Positions 34,564-43,462 of a stretch of 64,000 bases of DNA are shown here, one piece after another; position 1 is the stretch's first letter, and every line of letters begins with the position of its first letter. The stretch spans positions 1 to 64,000 of the forward strand of contig CALBGI010000033.1 in NCBI GenBank assembly GCA_937893675.1, written 5' to 3'. The DNA comes from an uncultured Blautia sp. (GTDB lineage: Bacteria > Bacillota > Clostridia > Lachnospirales > Lachnospiraceae). The notes under the pieces were generated by a model. It was not told the origin of the DNA and searched no databases. It saw nothing but the letters and a program-made list of their open reading frames with translations. A program made the translations under genes and the position numbers.

Positions 34564-35367
34564 ATGAAAATGAAAACAGCATTGACCATTGCAGGAAGTG
34601 ACTGCAGTGGAGGCGCCGGTATTCAGGCTGATCTGAAAACGATGACGATGAATGGTGTTTATGCCATGAGTGTAATCACAGCACTTACGGCGCAGAACAC
34701 GACCGGCGTAAGAGCAATTCAGGAATCCACACCGGAGTTTTTGAAACAGCAGCTGGATGCGGTATTTGAGGATATCTATCCCGATGCTGTAAAAATCGGA
34801 ATGGCAGCGTCAAGCAGTTTGATCCATGTGATCGCGGAACGATTGCATTTCTACGGAGCAAAAAATGTGGTCGTTGATCCTGTCATGGCGGCGACCTCCG
34901 GTTCTGCGCTGATGGAAAATGACGCCGTACAAACCCTTATTGAGGAACTGCTGCCGATTGCAGCTCTTGTAACCCCCAATATCCCGGAAGCCCAGATCCT
35001 TTCCGGGCTGGTCATTGAGAACAAAGAGAATATGGCCGCAGCTGCGAAGAAGATTGGTGACAGCTGTCATTGTGCTGTTTTGCTCAAAGGCGGTCACAGG
35101 ATCAACGATGCCAACGATCTGCTTTATGCAGAGGGAGAAATGGTGTGGTTTGAGGGAAAACGCATCAACAATCCAAATACCCACGGAACGGGCTGTACGC
35201 TGTCCAGCGCGATCGCATCTAATCTTGCCAAAGGCGTCGGGCTTGTACCGGCGGTACAAATGGCAAAGGATTATATTTCGGAGGCGTTGGCTGCCATGCT
35301 GGATTTGGGAAAGGGTTCCGGCCCGATGCAGCACAATTTTGCCCTGAACAAGCTTTTTACGGAATAA
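34564..35367 (+). CDS. thiD: Hydroxymethylpyrimidine/phosphomethylpyrimidine kinase
   Basis: 267 residues. ALTIAGSDCSGGAGIQADLKT (N-terminus), DPVMAATSG, VTPNIPEAQ and NTHGTGCTLSSAIASNLAKG are ThiD signatures. It phosphorylates HMP twice to HMP-pyrophosphate. The ATG at 34564 follows AAAGGAGAACAAG. A 78-bp gap to the HAD gene holds no clear promoter. Confidence 0.95.
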   Translation: MKMKTALTIAGSDCSGGAGIQADLKTMTMNGVYAMSVITALTAQNTTGVRAIQESTPEFLKQQLDAVFEDIYPDAVKIGMAASSSLIHVIAERLHFYGAKNVVVDPVMAATSGSALMENDAVQTLIEELLPIAALVTPNIPEAQILSGLVIENKENMAAAAKKIGDSCHCAVLLKGGHRINDANDLLYAEGEMVWFEGKRINNPNTHGTGCTLSSAIASNLAKGVGLVPAVQMAKDYISEALAAMLDLGKGSGPMQHNFALNKLFTE

Positions 35368-35396
35368 AAAAATCAGTCTGAAAGGAAAAAAGAGCT

Positions 35397-36701
35397 ATGA
35401 GAAATTATGCAACCCAGATGGATGCCGCAAGACAGGGGATCATTACTCCGGAAATGAAGGCGGTTGCCAAAAAAGAATACAGAACGGAAGAAGAAATTCG
35501 TGACCTGGTTGCGAAAGGCCAGGTTGCCATTTGCGCAAATAAGCTGCATACCTGCATTGAGCCAAATGGCGTGGGCTCTATGCTTCGCACCAAAATCAAT
35601 GTGAATCTTGGCGTTTCCCGCGACTGCAAGGATTATGATATCGAAATGCAGAAAGTCATGACAGCAGTTCATATGGGCGCGGAAGCGATCATGGACCTTT
35701 CTTCCCACGGCGATACACAGCCTTTCCGCAGAAAACTTACAGGCGAGTGTCCCGCCATGATCGGTACGGTTCCCGTATACGACAGCGTTATCCATTATCA
35801 GAGAGACCTTGCGACACTTACCGCAAAAGATTTCATTGATGTGGTTCGTCTCCATGCGGAGGATGGCGTGGATTTTGTGACTCTTCATTGCGGCATTACC
35901 CGAAAGACGATAGAGCAGATCAAAAAGCACAAGAGAAAGATGAATATTGTTTCCCGCGGAGGTTCTCTCGTCTTTGCGTGGATGAGCATGACAGGGGAGG
36001 AAAATCCCTTCTATGAATATTTTGATGAAATATTGGATATCTGCCGTGAATATGATGTGACCATATCTTTGGGGGACGCCTGCCGTCCCGGCTGTCTTGC
36101 CGACGCAAGCGACGTATGTCAGATAGAAGAGCTTGTCCGCCTTGGAGAGCTGACGAAGCGTGCCTGGGCAAAGGATGTTCAGGTGATGGTGGAAGGTCCC
36201 GGCCATATGCCCTTGGATCAGATCGAAGCGAATATGAAGATGCAGCAGACCATCTGCATGGGCGCGCCGTTCTATGTCCTTGGTCCGATCGTTACGGATA
36301 TTGCGCCCGGCTATGACCATATCACGTCTGCTATCGGAGGAGCCATTGCTGCGACAAGCGGAGCGGCGTTCCTATGCTATGTAACCCCGGCGGAGCATTT
36401 GGCGCTCCCCAATGTGGAGGATGTAAAGCAAGGGATCATCGCATCCCGCATTGCGGCACATGCTGCGGATATTGCCAAAAAAGTTCCTCATGCAAGAGAC
36501 ATGGATGACACAATGGCAGATGCCCGCCGCACATTTGACTGGGAAAAACAGTGGGAATGCGCCATTGATCCGGAAACGGCAAAGGCTATCCGGGACAGCC
36601 GCGCGCCTGAGCATGAGGACAGCTGTTCCATGTGCGGTAAGTTCTGTGCAGTCAGAAGCATGAATAAGGCCCTGGCCGGAGAATATATTTCTATTCTTTA
36701 A
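35397..36701 (+). CDS. thiC: Phosphomethylpyrimidine synthase ThiC
   Basis: 434 residues, the clostridial length. [57 protein letters not shown] and a C-terminal radical-SAM motif [14 protein letters not shown] (CxxCxxxxC) are present. It makes HMP-phosphate from aminoimidazole ribotide. The operon thus makes the pyrimidine half de novo while the thiazole half is salvaged via ThiW/ThiM; no thiG, thiH, thiF or thiS is in the window. Confidence 0.97.
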   Translation: MRNYATQMDAARQGIITPEMKAVAKKEYRTEEEIRDLVAKGQVAICANKLHTCIEPNGVGSMLRTKINVNLGVSRDCKDYDIEMQKVMTAVHMGAEAIMDLSSHGDTQPFRRKLTGECPAMIGTVPVYDSVIHYQRDLATLTAKDFIDVVRLHAEDGVDFVTLHCGITRKTIEQIKKHKRKMNIVSRGGSLVFAWMSMTGEENPFYEYFDEILDICREYDVTISLGDACRPGCLADASDVCQIEELVRLGELTKRAWAKDVQVMVEGPGHMPLDQIEANMKMQQTICMGAPFYVLGPIVTDIAPGYDHITSAIGGAIAATSGAAFLCYVTPAEHLALPNVEDVKQGIIASRIAAHAADIAKKVPHARDMDDTMADARRTFDWEKQWECAIDPETAKAIRDSRAPEHEDSCSMCGKFCAVRSMNKALAGEYISIL

Positions 36702-36743
36702 TTTTAATTTTTTGTGGAGTGAGGAAGTTTTCAATGATTCAAC

Positions 36744-36798
36744 ATTTCCCACAGGAAGATCTTGCAGCTGCAAGGCCCTCCTGTGGGAAATTTGTTTT
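36744..36798 (+). terminator. Rho-independent terminator after thiC
   Basis: ATTTCCCACAGGA (36744-36756) is the exact complement of TCCTGTGGGAAAT (36779-36791), then TTGTTTTTG. It lies between convergent thiC and the M23 peptidase gene. Confidence 0.85.
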
Positions 36799-36807
36799 TG
36801 CGAAACA

Positions 36808-37680
36808 TTAGTTCAGATTCTCTGCAATATCCCCGGTGTTGAGACAGGAATTGGCCGATGAACCTGTATGTTTGGTGATTTTGGTAAAATGAATGGGCAG
36901 GCTTGCGGAAAAAAGAAAGCTTTTTCCCTGCTGCACCTGAAAATGGATATGAGGCTCGCTTGTATTTCCGCTGTTGCCGCAGCAGGCAAGGAGCTGACCG
37001 CGGCGGACGTTTTCTCCGACACTGACACAAAAGCTGTCTTTCTTTATGTGTGCAATGGTGCTGTATTCATGCCCGGAATGTCTGAGTACAATGTAATTTC
37101 CGCGCACATCGGAAGCGCTGCATACAGCCTCGATCTTTTCCGGGAGAGGAGTATCGTCAAAGCGATTTTTGATTTCGACAACAGTTCCGTCGGCGGGAGC
37201 CAATATGGGCTTCCCGTAGCAGAAATAATCGGTCACGTTTTTGCCGTCGCTGTGAAAGGTCCGGCCGTTTTCCTGAATATAAAAATCATAGGCGTATCTC
37301 TGGCTGCAGACACCCCAGGAATGCGAGGTTTCCCTTGTGATTCCGCCGTTGGCTACCGTCCAGCAGCCTTCAAAAGGAAGCTGGTACAGAACTTCCGGCT
37401 CATAGTTTTGGATGTTCGGCAGACGGAAAAGATTCCGAAGATAAATGAATGGGATTCCCAGAAGTATGCCGATGTTCTGGAACAAAAATTTTAAACTGTT
37501 TACAGATTCATTCCTGGTCTCTGTTTTTAAGACGATCGCAAAGGACAAAACAAAATCGATAATGGCAAGGAGGAAAAACAGGTAAAACAGCTTCAGCCTG
37601 GGAAGGTGAAGAAACGTTCCTGCAAGGCCGAGAAATCCAAGCCAGTACAGCTTTTTTATGGTTTTAATGAAGGTGTTCAT
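36808..37680 (-). CDS. M23-family metallopeptidase with membrane anchor
   Basis: 290 residues. Two or three N-terminal membrane segments (about 12-85) precede a LytM-like domain with RYAYDF (about 127-132), GKPILAPADGTVVEI (about 155-169) and SEPHIHFQ (about 242-249). The HxH zinc motif is present and the first zinc position reads YxxD-like, so activity may be reduced. A predicted extended -10 (TGGTATAAT on the minus strand, 37736-37728) lies 48 bp upstream. Convergent with thiC. Confidence 0.85.
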   Translation of the reverse strand: MNTFIKTIKKLYWLGFLGLAGTFLHLPRLKLFYLFFLLAIIDFVLSFAIVLKTETRNESVNSLKFLFQNIGILLGIPFIYLRNLFRLPNIQNYEPEVLYQLPFEGCWTVANGGITRETSHSWGVCSQRYAYDFYIQENGRTFHSDGKNVTDYFCYGKPILAPADGTVVEIKNRFDDTPLPEKIEAVCSASDVRGNYIVLRHSGHEYSTIAHIKKDSFCVSVGENVRRGQLLACCGNSGNTSEPHIHFQVQQGKSFLFSASLPIHFTKITKHTGSSANSCLNTGDIAENLN

Positions 37681-37897
37681 TCGTGTGCGCTCCTGTATAC
37701 TGTGTCGGATTATTTGAAAGTAAGGCTATTATACCATATCAGCAGAAAAACAAGCGGCAGCGAAGCACGGCAGCAGCGCAGCTGCTGGATTCTGGAGTTT
37801 ATTATACCGTAAATACAGCGCGGCGTCCGCAACAAAAACCTTGCATTGCCCGGAATTTGCTTTTAAAATAAAAGTAGAGAAAGCTTGGGGGGATTTT

Positions 37898-38617
37898 ATG
37901 CTTTGTATTGGGATCTGTGACGACAACAGAGAAAGCTGTTCCATTCTGGAAGAAATGCTGGTACGGTATCAGGAAGAACGCCATACAGTTCTGGACATTC
38001 ATGTGTGGTACACGGGAGAAGCGTTGTGTGACTTTTTGGAGAGGAGCAGCAATACTCTGGACGCGCTGTTTCTGGACATCAATCTGGATACGACGGACGG
38101 GATTCAGGTGGGAAATTTTATCCGGGAAAAGCTCGACAATTATGAGACAAAGATCGTGTATATTTCTGCGGACAGCAGCTACGCTATGGAGCTGTTCCGG
38201 CAGCAGCCCATCGCCTTTTTGATAAAGCCTCTGAGACAGGAAAAAGTCAGCGAAGTCATGGAGTATATAGAGGTTTTGAACAAAAAAAGAAACGGGTTAT
38301 TCGAGTATTACTCCAAAGGTCTGTATTTTAAAGTGCCCTTTAAGGATATCCGCTATTTCAGCAGCCAAAATAAAAGCGTCCATGTGATATTAAAGGCGGA
38401 AGAGCGTATTTATAATGGGAAGCTGAAGGATGTGGCAAGCTATGTTCCGGAGAATTTTGTTCAGATCCATCAGTCCTATCTGGTGAATTTTGATCATGTG
38501 CTGGAATGCACTGCCGAGACTGTGAAGCTGACGGACGGAACTGTGCTGCCGATCAGCCAGCCATACCGCAAAGCAGTGCGGGCATACGCGCTCAGGAAGG
38601 CGCGGAGGGGAAGGTAA
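37898..38617 (+). CDS. agrA: LytTR-family response regulator (AgrA-like)
   Basis: 239 residues. The receiver domain has ICDDN (6-10), the phosphorylated Asp60 in LFLDINL and Lys in LIKPLR. The C-terminal LytTR DNA-binding domain (about 140-235) includes YFSSQNKSVHVIL and FVQIHQSYLVN. A strong GGGGGGA precedes the ATG. It starts an agr-type cluster in the unusual order agrA-agrC-agrD-agrB, and two 14-bp direct repeats ahead of agrD are likely binding sites. Confidence 0.9.
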   Translation: MLCIGICDDNRESCSILEEMLVRYQEERHTVLDIHVWYTGEALCDFLERSSNTLDALFLDINLDTTDGIQVGNFIREKLDNYETKIVYISADSSYAMELFRQQPIAFLIKPLRQEKVSEVMEYIEVLNKKRNGLFEYYSKGLYFKVPFKDIRYFSSQNKSVHVILKAEERIYNGKLKDVASYVPENFVQIHQSYLVNFDHVLECTAETVKLTDGTVLPISQPYRKAVRAYALRKARRGR

Positions 38618-38620
38618 AAT

Positions 38621-39871
38621 ATGCTTGATATTGTGATTACTTTGAGTTCAAATCTGTTTCGGGTTTATATTCTTTATCGGTTTATGCGGCTGTTCTTTGC
38701 GGAAAAGACGGTAAAAAAATCAAGAGCAATCCTTTTTTACGGATTATTTTACATTTTGACTTCTGGAGTTTACCTGCTGTTTCATTTCATGCCCTTTAAT
38801 ATGATCACAAATCTTGTGCTGATCTACGCAGTTGCGGCGTGTTATGAAGGAACCTGGAAGAAAAAGCTGTTTGTTACGCTGCTTATCTATGGAATCAGTG
38901 TAGCCTGTGACTTCGTGGGAGTTCATATTTGGGGAAATTATTCCGTAGATAAAAACCTTTCTGAGCAGGCTGTCTGTATTTCGTTTTTTCTGGTTGCTGT
39001 CTGTGAACTTTTGTTAGAAAAACGATTACAGAAGAACAAAGAAAAAACAGAGATACCCCACTGGAATATCCTGATAATCATTTGCGGAGTGAGTATCATT
39101 CAGCTAAACGTCCTGCTTCTGAGCAGGATTCAAAACAGATATCTTTCCATACTGTTGTCTGTCAGCGTTTTGGTGGTGGATCTGTTGATTTTTTATTTGT
39201 ATGATGTGCTGGTGAAGGCTTACCGGAATCTGGCAGAAAAGGCAGAACTGGAAAAGCAAACGCTTATCTACGCGAATCAGTTGGAGGTACTGACGCAATC
39301 GGAGGAGCGGATAAAATCTGTGCGCCATGATATGAAAAATCATCTCGCAGCGCTGGCGAGTCTGGCGGAACAGGGAAAAAGTGAGGAAGTCACGGCGTAT
39401 ATCGCGCAGATAGGGGAGCATATAGAAAACCCGGAGGAGCGGGTAAAAAGTGGAAATGAAAGTCTGGACAGCCTGCTAAATTATTTTCTGGGTAAGGCAG
39501 AGAAATGTCTGAAGCAGGTGGAATATCAGGTGCAGGTACCAAAAGAAATGGAGGTTCCTGTTTTTGACATGAATGTGATCCTGGGGAATCTTATGGACAA
39601 TGCCATCGAAGCCGCCGCAGTCTCCGCAGAAAAATTTCTGGCAGTCCGTTTAAACTATGTAAATGGCATTCTTGTGATCGAGGTGGAGAACAGCTTTCAA
39701 CATGAATTGCGGAAGGAAAACGGAAAATATCTGACAACAAAGCAGGGAACAGATCACGGAATCGGTTTGGATAACGTGCAAAAGATGGTAGAGAAATATG
39801 ATGGTTCCATGGAACTGGAAGAAAAAGACGGATTTTTTCGGGTATGTGTGGAGCTGTTCGTTAACAAATAG
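38621..39871 (+). CDS. agrC: GHKL sensor histidine kinase (AgrC-like)
   Basis: 416 residues. Six or so membrane helices (about 5-205) form a peptide sensor domain like AgrC. SVRHDMKNHLAALASLAEQGK is the phosphoacceptor His box, NLMDNAIEAA the N box and GTDHGIGLDNVQKMV the G box. It begins three bases after agrA stops. It would sense the cyclic peptide made from the nearby agrD. Confidence 0.9.
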   Translation: MLDIVITLSSNLFRVYILYRFMRLFFAEKTVKKSRAILFYGLFYILTSGVYLLFHFMPFNMITNLVLIYAVAACYEGTWKKKLFVTLLIYGISVACDFVGVHIWGNYSVDKNLSEQAVCISFFLVAVCELLLEKRLQKNKEKTEIPHWNILIIICGVSIIQLNVLLLSRIQNRYLSILLSVSVLVVDLLIFYLYDVLVKAYRNLAEKAELEKQTLIYANQLEVLTQSEERIKSVRHDMKNHLAALASLAEQGKSEEVTAYIAQIGEHIENPEERVKSGNESLDSLLNYFLGKAEKCLKQVEYQVQVPKEMEVPVFDMNVILGNLMDNAIEAAAVSAEKFLAVRLNYVNGILVIEVENSFQHELRKENGKYLTTKQGTDHGIGLDNVQKMVEKYDGSMELEEKDGFFRVCVELFVNK

Positions 39872-39939
39872 ACAGAGATTTCAAATGTAGCGCAGCTTTG
39901 GCTGTGTTATATTTTTACGCCAAAATGTTCCAAAAATAC

Positions 39940-40004
39940 GAATTTCGCCAAAACAGATATGAATTTCGCCAAAATCTAAAAATGACAGAAATTTATGCTA
40001 TAAT
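39940..40004 (+). promoter_or_regulatory. Putative AgrA-binding direct repeats and agrD promoter
   Basis: GAATTTCGCCAAAA occurs twice, at 39940-39953 and 39961-39974, exactly 21 bp (two helix turns) apart; a third CGCCAAAA lies at 39918-39925. TATAAT at 39999-40004 has no recognisable -35 (CTAAAA at the 17-bp position), as expected for an activator-dependent promoter. LytTR proteins typically bind such direct repeats. The site precedes agrD by 35 bp. Confidence 0.6.
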
Positions 40005-40039
40005 CAGGGAAAATAAAGAATACAGGAGGGGGAACCGGT

Positions 40040-40174
40040 ATGAAAAAAGAAATAAAAGAATTTATGAGAAAGTGTGCTGTGAAGACAGTAAAAGCAGAAG
40101 AAAATACAGCATGTGCATGGATTACCTATCAGCCCAAAGTGCCGGAAGCGGTAAAAAAGCTTCACAAACGTTGA
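40040..40174 (+). CDS. agrD: AgrD-like cyclic peptide autoinducer precursor
   Basis: 44 residues. An amphipathic N-terminus (MKKEIKEFMRKCAVKTVKA) leads to TACAWITY, then the conserved C-terminal recognition segment QPKVPEAVKKL. The Cys of CAWITY would form the thiolactone ring of the mature peptide; AgrB would cut after this segment. AGGAGGGGGAACCGGT precedes the ATG. It sits one base before agrB. Too short for most gene callers. Confidence 0.88.
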   Translation: MKKEIKEFMRKCAVKTVKAEENTACAWITYQPKVPEAVKKLHKR

Positions 40175-40175
40175 T

Positions 40176-40682
40176 ATGATTACGGAATTCATGACACCGG
40201 AAGAACAGGAAGAAATCGTGCGCTATGGACTGGAACGGATGAAAAGCAGAGCAATCGCCATAGGGGCGACTCTTATGCTGGGCGGCATTTTAGGAATGCT
40301 TGCAGAAGGCATTGTTTTCTTCCTTTGCTTCATTGGTGTCAGAAGATATGCGGGTGGCTATCACGCAGATACACAGGCGCGCTGCTATGTAATTTCTTTT
40401 GGGATTACTGTGGGGGCTTTTGTTCTCATCAAATACGTACCAATTTCCGCTTCGGCTTTTCTGATTCTGCTGCTTGTAAGTTTGTTGGCGATACTATTTT
40501 TTTCTCCGGTGGACTGTGAAAACAGAAGATTGGAGCCTTGGGAAAAAGAAAGATATGGAAAAAGAGTTATGAAGTATTTATTCCTATTGCAACTGCATCT
40601 GATATTATGTTGGCTGATAGTACGAGTGGTTCTCAGACATCAAATGGTGTTACAGCAAAACTTACAGTTGAATATGAGGTGA
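40176..40682 (+). CDS. agrB: AgrB-like peptide-processing protease, probably 3'-truncated
   Basis: 168 residues. VRRYAGGYHADTQARCY (about 55-71) carries the catalytic His of AgrB; a Cys is present nearby in this region and again in VDCENRRLE. The protein matches AgrB up to about residue 128 (EKERYGKRVMKYL). The last 30-40 residues are odd and the DNA there makes more sense in another frame as part of a secreted protein, so a deletion seems to have fused the gene to the tail of a different one. Function may be lost or altered. Confidence 0.75.
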   Translation: MITEFMTPEEQEEIVRYGLERMKSRAIAIGATLMLGGILGMLAEGIVFFLCFIGVRRYAGGYHADTQARCYVISFGITVGAFVLIKYVPISASAFLILLLVSLLAILFFSPVDCENRRLEPWEKERYGKRVMKYLFLLQLHLILCWLIVRVVLRHQMVLQQNLQLNMR

Positions 40683-40972
40683 ATTCGACGAATGAAATGG
40701 TTAAGGCTAAAAAGATTTATGGAAGTTGGACTCCCAGTGAGAACTTTTACTATTTATCTAATCGCTATGTGATGTTACATGCAGGAGTAGGCAGCGGAAA
40801 TAAGATAGAAAAATATCCTACTACAAATTCTTTCAATTATTCAACAGGGTGGGATTTTAATTATCGGTATTGGGGAGATGTTAGTCCTAGAGGCATATCC
40901 GAAGCTAATATTCATATATCGGGAATGTCAGGCTATAATTACAAAATAACGGTTGATGTACCTTACTCTTAA
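40565..40972 (+). pseudogene. 5'-truncated remnant of a secreted protein fused to agrB
   Basis: In the frame ending at 40972 the translation ATASDIMLADSTSGSQ...VTAKLTVEYEVN continues as a Ser/Asn/Tyr-rich, beta-like exported sequence ending in KITVDVPYS. No start codon, signal peptide or ribosome binding site of its own remains; upstream DNA is agrB. It looks like the C-terminal 130 residues of a secreted protein whose 5' end was deleted. Not assigned to a family. Confidence 0.55.
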
Positions 40973-40981
40973 ATTCTATAT

Positions 40982-41425
40982 GTGTTTTTATATAATTTGT
41001 ATGCTAAATGGAGTTGGTATGGATTGTGGTACAAAATCATTTTAAACTTGATGGAAATAATGCTCCCTGTATTATATTTGGCATATTTTAAGCTTTATAT
41101 CTCGACAAAAGAGATGTTACACGTGGGAGAAGGTGATTTATTAAGGATATTATGTTATATGTTGCTATACATTGATCTTTTTGGTGTTTTCTGTTGGACA
41201 TTCTACAATAATAGTAGAAATCAAAATAACAGTCTGTTTTCAATACTTGGCTTCATTGAATCAATGCTCATCTGTGTGTTACCGTTTGTGGGTATAATAC
41301 ATAATCCTTTTTTTGCGACAGTCAGATCCTATATATTGGAGTATCTTCATATTTACGGAATTGTAGTTCTGCTTTATGGAATGCAATTTGTATATTTGAT
41401 AAAGAAAAGGAATAGCTTCACATAA
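40982..41425 (+). CDS. Small membrane protein of unknown function
   Basis: 147 residues with four predicted membrane helices, AT-rich. It is in the same frame as the remnant just before it and starts at a GTG without a good ribosome binding site, so it may be translated only by coupling or be decaying. A role in transport or immunity for an agr-controlled peptide is possible but unsupported. Confidence 0.45.
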   Translation: MFLYNLYAKWSWYGLWYKIILNLMEIMLPVLYLAYFKLYISTKEMLHVGEGDLLRILCYMLLYIDLFGVFCWTFYNNSRNQNNSLFSILGFIESMLICVLPFVGIIHNPFFATVRSYILEYLHIYGIVVLLYGMQFVYLIKKRNSFT

Positions 41426-41493
41426 AGATTCCATAGAATACGCAATTAGGTTTTGGAGTGCTTTATAAAATAATTTTACCATGGAGTGACCGG

Positions 41494-41774
41494 ATGAAAA
41501 GAGAATTAAACGTCAGAAGCATTTTTTAATTAATCATAACATTCAGTTGCATAGAACTCATTGGAGATTTCATAAGTGTGCCTAATTTTCCGGTAGTGAA
41601 AACCTGGATTGGTAAGGTGAATGAAATTGAGATCTTTTATCAGGGAAAACAGGTGGCTATGATGAGAAACAGGAAGTCTTTTTTACAGAAGGTCTTTTTA
41701 TTGATGTTGGGACGCGTCCGGTGAATAAAGAACTGATTACTGTTCTGAATCAATATTTAGACAAGACATTTTAG
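41494..41774 (+). pseudogene. Broken small gene: in-frame stop and frameshift
   Basis: After MKRELNVRSIF there is a TAA, then a hydrophobic stretch and NFPVVKTWIGKVNEIEIFYQGKQ in the same frame. One frame shift near 41655 gives GYDEKQEVFFTEGLFIDVGT...NQYLDKTF to the TAG at 41774. Read together they make one protein of about 90 residues with an N-terminal signal or membrane segment. Not recognised. A GC hairpin (GGGGGGC/GCTCCCC) follows as a possible terminator. Confidence 0.6.
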
Positions 41775-41965
41775 GGGGGCTTACTATAATGCTCCCCTTA
41801 AGCACTGGGATAGGAAAGAAATTGTGATTTAGAGTATAAACAGCTCTTGCGACGGACGGAAATCAATTCGCAAACTTTAAGCTTGCTGATGAGATACAGG
41901 AGAATCTGTTAAGGCGCATAGGCATGTGAGAAATCGTGTATATAAGACGACGGGAAGGGAAATTT

Positions 41966-42067
41966 ATGGATTTTTATTATGGGATTAATACACTGATAAA
42001 TTTATTGAAAATAACGTTTTATATTACCGGAATGATTGCGTTTATTAAATATATCTGCAGTAAGTAA
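41966..42067 (+). CDS. Small single-span membrane peptide
   Basis: 33 residues, nearly all in one hydrophobic helix (NLLKITFYITGMIAFIKYI). GGGAAGGGAAATTT precedes the ATG. It lies in the decayed region downstream of agrB; such peptides can be toxins, immunity peptides or noise. The 190 bp before it (41775-41965) contain only short remnants. Confidence 0.35.
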   Translation: MDFYYGINTLINLLKITFYITGMIAFIKYICSK

Positions 42068-42126
42068 GCTTTTCATGGTTTAGAGTATGCTGATCTGCTT
42101 TCAACGGAATCTAAGGAGCTGGGAAA

Positions 42127-42540
42127 ATGAGAAAAAATGTAGGGTACGGCAGTTGGAGACTACTTTTTGTTCTGTGTTTGATGCTTTCAGGATGTAATAT
42201 GAATTCAAATGAACCGGAAGCAAACAGGAGAGAAGCCTCTATCAGTCCGGCAGCGGATAAGATTCCTTTTTTGGTATCCATGGATAAAGCATCAGTGGAG
42301 TCAAAACAAAAAGAAACAGTGACGGTTGATATTATCACAGAATTGAAAGACTGGGATTATACGGCGGAAGCAAAGAATGGAAAAATCCAGAACAAAACCG
42401 CGGCAGATTTTGACTATACTTGTCCAGATAGGGAAAAAGAGGATGTTCTTACGATCTATTTTTATAATAATGAGACAGGCGAAGTATATAAATATTCGAT
42501 TCCGTTGATTTTTGCTGAAATGACAGGAGAAGAAAATTGA
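42127..42540 (+). CDS. Lipoprotein of unknown function
   Basis: 137 residues. A signal peptide with lipobox LMLSGC (Cys22 would be lipidated) is followed by an about 115-residue extracellular domain containing KETVTVDIITELKDWDY and YNNETGEVYKY. AAGGAGCTGGGAAA precedes the ATG. The start of the next gene overlaps its stop. No family recognised. Confidence 0.65.
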   Translation: MRKNVGYGSWRLLFVLCLMLSGCNMNSNEPEANRREASISPAADKIPFLVSMDKASVESKQKETVTVDIITELKDWDYTAEAKNGKIQNKTAADFDYTCPDREKEDVLTIYFYNNETGEVYKYSIPLIFAEMTGEEN

Positions 42541-42912
42541 AAAATTGTAAATACCGTGTATTTTGTTTTGTATTTCCGGCAATTTTGCTGTTGGTGTTAA
42601 TGATCATTTTTCAATCAAAGCTTCCGATAGAAGGAACTTTTTGCACGGATGAAAATTTGCCTCAAAATCAGATGTACATTTCTTTTTTGAAAGATGAGAA
42701 ATTTTATCTGAAAATTTCGGAAGTAGAACAAATGGAAGGCACATACCAGGTGACAAATACCTCAGAGGTTGATATGCTTAGAACTAAGCTATGGGAAGGA
42801 CAGTGAAATATTTGGGGTATATGACCGGAAAGATGAGGTTTATTTATGTATCCCGGATTATGGAGTCATTCCCTTACGCAGAATTAGTAAAAATGCTATT
42901 TTGAATTCGTAA
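42537..42912 (+). pseudogene. Frameshifted single-span membrane protein
   Basis: The gene begins MKNCKYRVFCFVFPAIL with one membrane helix and an extracellular part (IEGTFCTDENLPQNQMYISF). Near 42780 the frame breaks: the original frame ends at WEGQ, while another frame continues sensibly as ELSYGKDSEIFGVYDRKDEVY...LRRISKN to the TAA at 42912. One indel would restore about 124 residues. Overlaps the lipoprotein gene by four bases. Confidence 0.6.
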
Positions 42913-42948
42913 AATCAGATTTATGAAAGAACATAGGAGACACAGGAG

Positions 42949-43353
42949 ATGAATGGTAAAAGGATTTTAAAATTTGTATATATCAATTTGATTTTTCCGG
43001 TTATCTGTCTGTATATCTTGCCCCAAATAAGACTGGAGGTAAATAGGAAGGTTGCGGACACACTGCTGTATACGCCTTTGGAATTATTTATGTTTCTGTC
43101 ATTTTTTATATATGGAATACTGCTTGCGGTATTAGCTGTAATATGTATGAATCAGAAAGACACCGCAGAGAATGTGATCCTGCTGAGTCTTGGTGTCATC
43201 AGTGCAGGCACTGCTATGTATTTTATAAAAAAGGCGGTGGTAAACTATTATTTTGGCATATACAGCTATCCATACGCAGCGTTGTATTTTGGCGTGTGCG
43301 TTACCTTAATCATAAAAAATGTATGCGATATCCGCAAAAGAAAGATTTTGTAA
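42949..43353 (+). CDS. Small membrane protein of unknown function
   Basis: 134 residues with four hydrophobic helices (about 8-26, 44-66, 75-93, 103-120). AGGAGACACAGGAG precedes the ATG. It is the last gene of the AT-rich zone after agrB. Function unknown. Confidence 0.6.
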   Translation: MNGKRILKFVYINLIFPVICLYILPQIRLEVNRKVADTLLYTPLELFMFLSFFIYGILLAVLAVICMNQKDTAENVILLSLGVISAGTAMYFIKKAVVNYYFGIYSYPYAALYFGVCVTLIIKNVCDIRKRKIL

Positions 43354-43410
43354 GACGATTTTTTGAGAAAATGCGGAAAACCAGAATCGGATATCCCCTG
43401 ACTCCCCAGG

Positions 43411-43439
43411 TTGAACTCTCCCCCATGTTATGTTAGAAT
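43411..43439 (+). promoter_or_regulatory. Predicted promoter of the sel operon
   Basis: TTGAAC (43411-43416), 17-bp spacer, TAGAAT (43434-43439), 80 bp before selB. Confidence 0.6.
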
Positions 43440-43462
43440 AAGGGACATAAAAAGCAGCAGTC

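Noticed and set aside
39918..39974. CRISPR-like repeat
   Set aside because: Only two full copies, 14 bp each and 7 bp apart, in a promoter; a regulatory site is the better reading.
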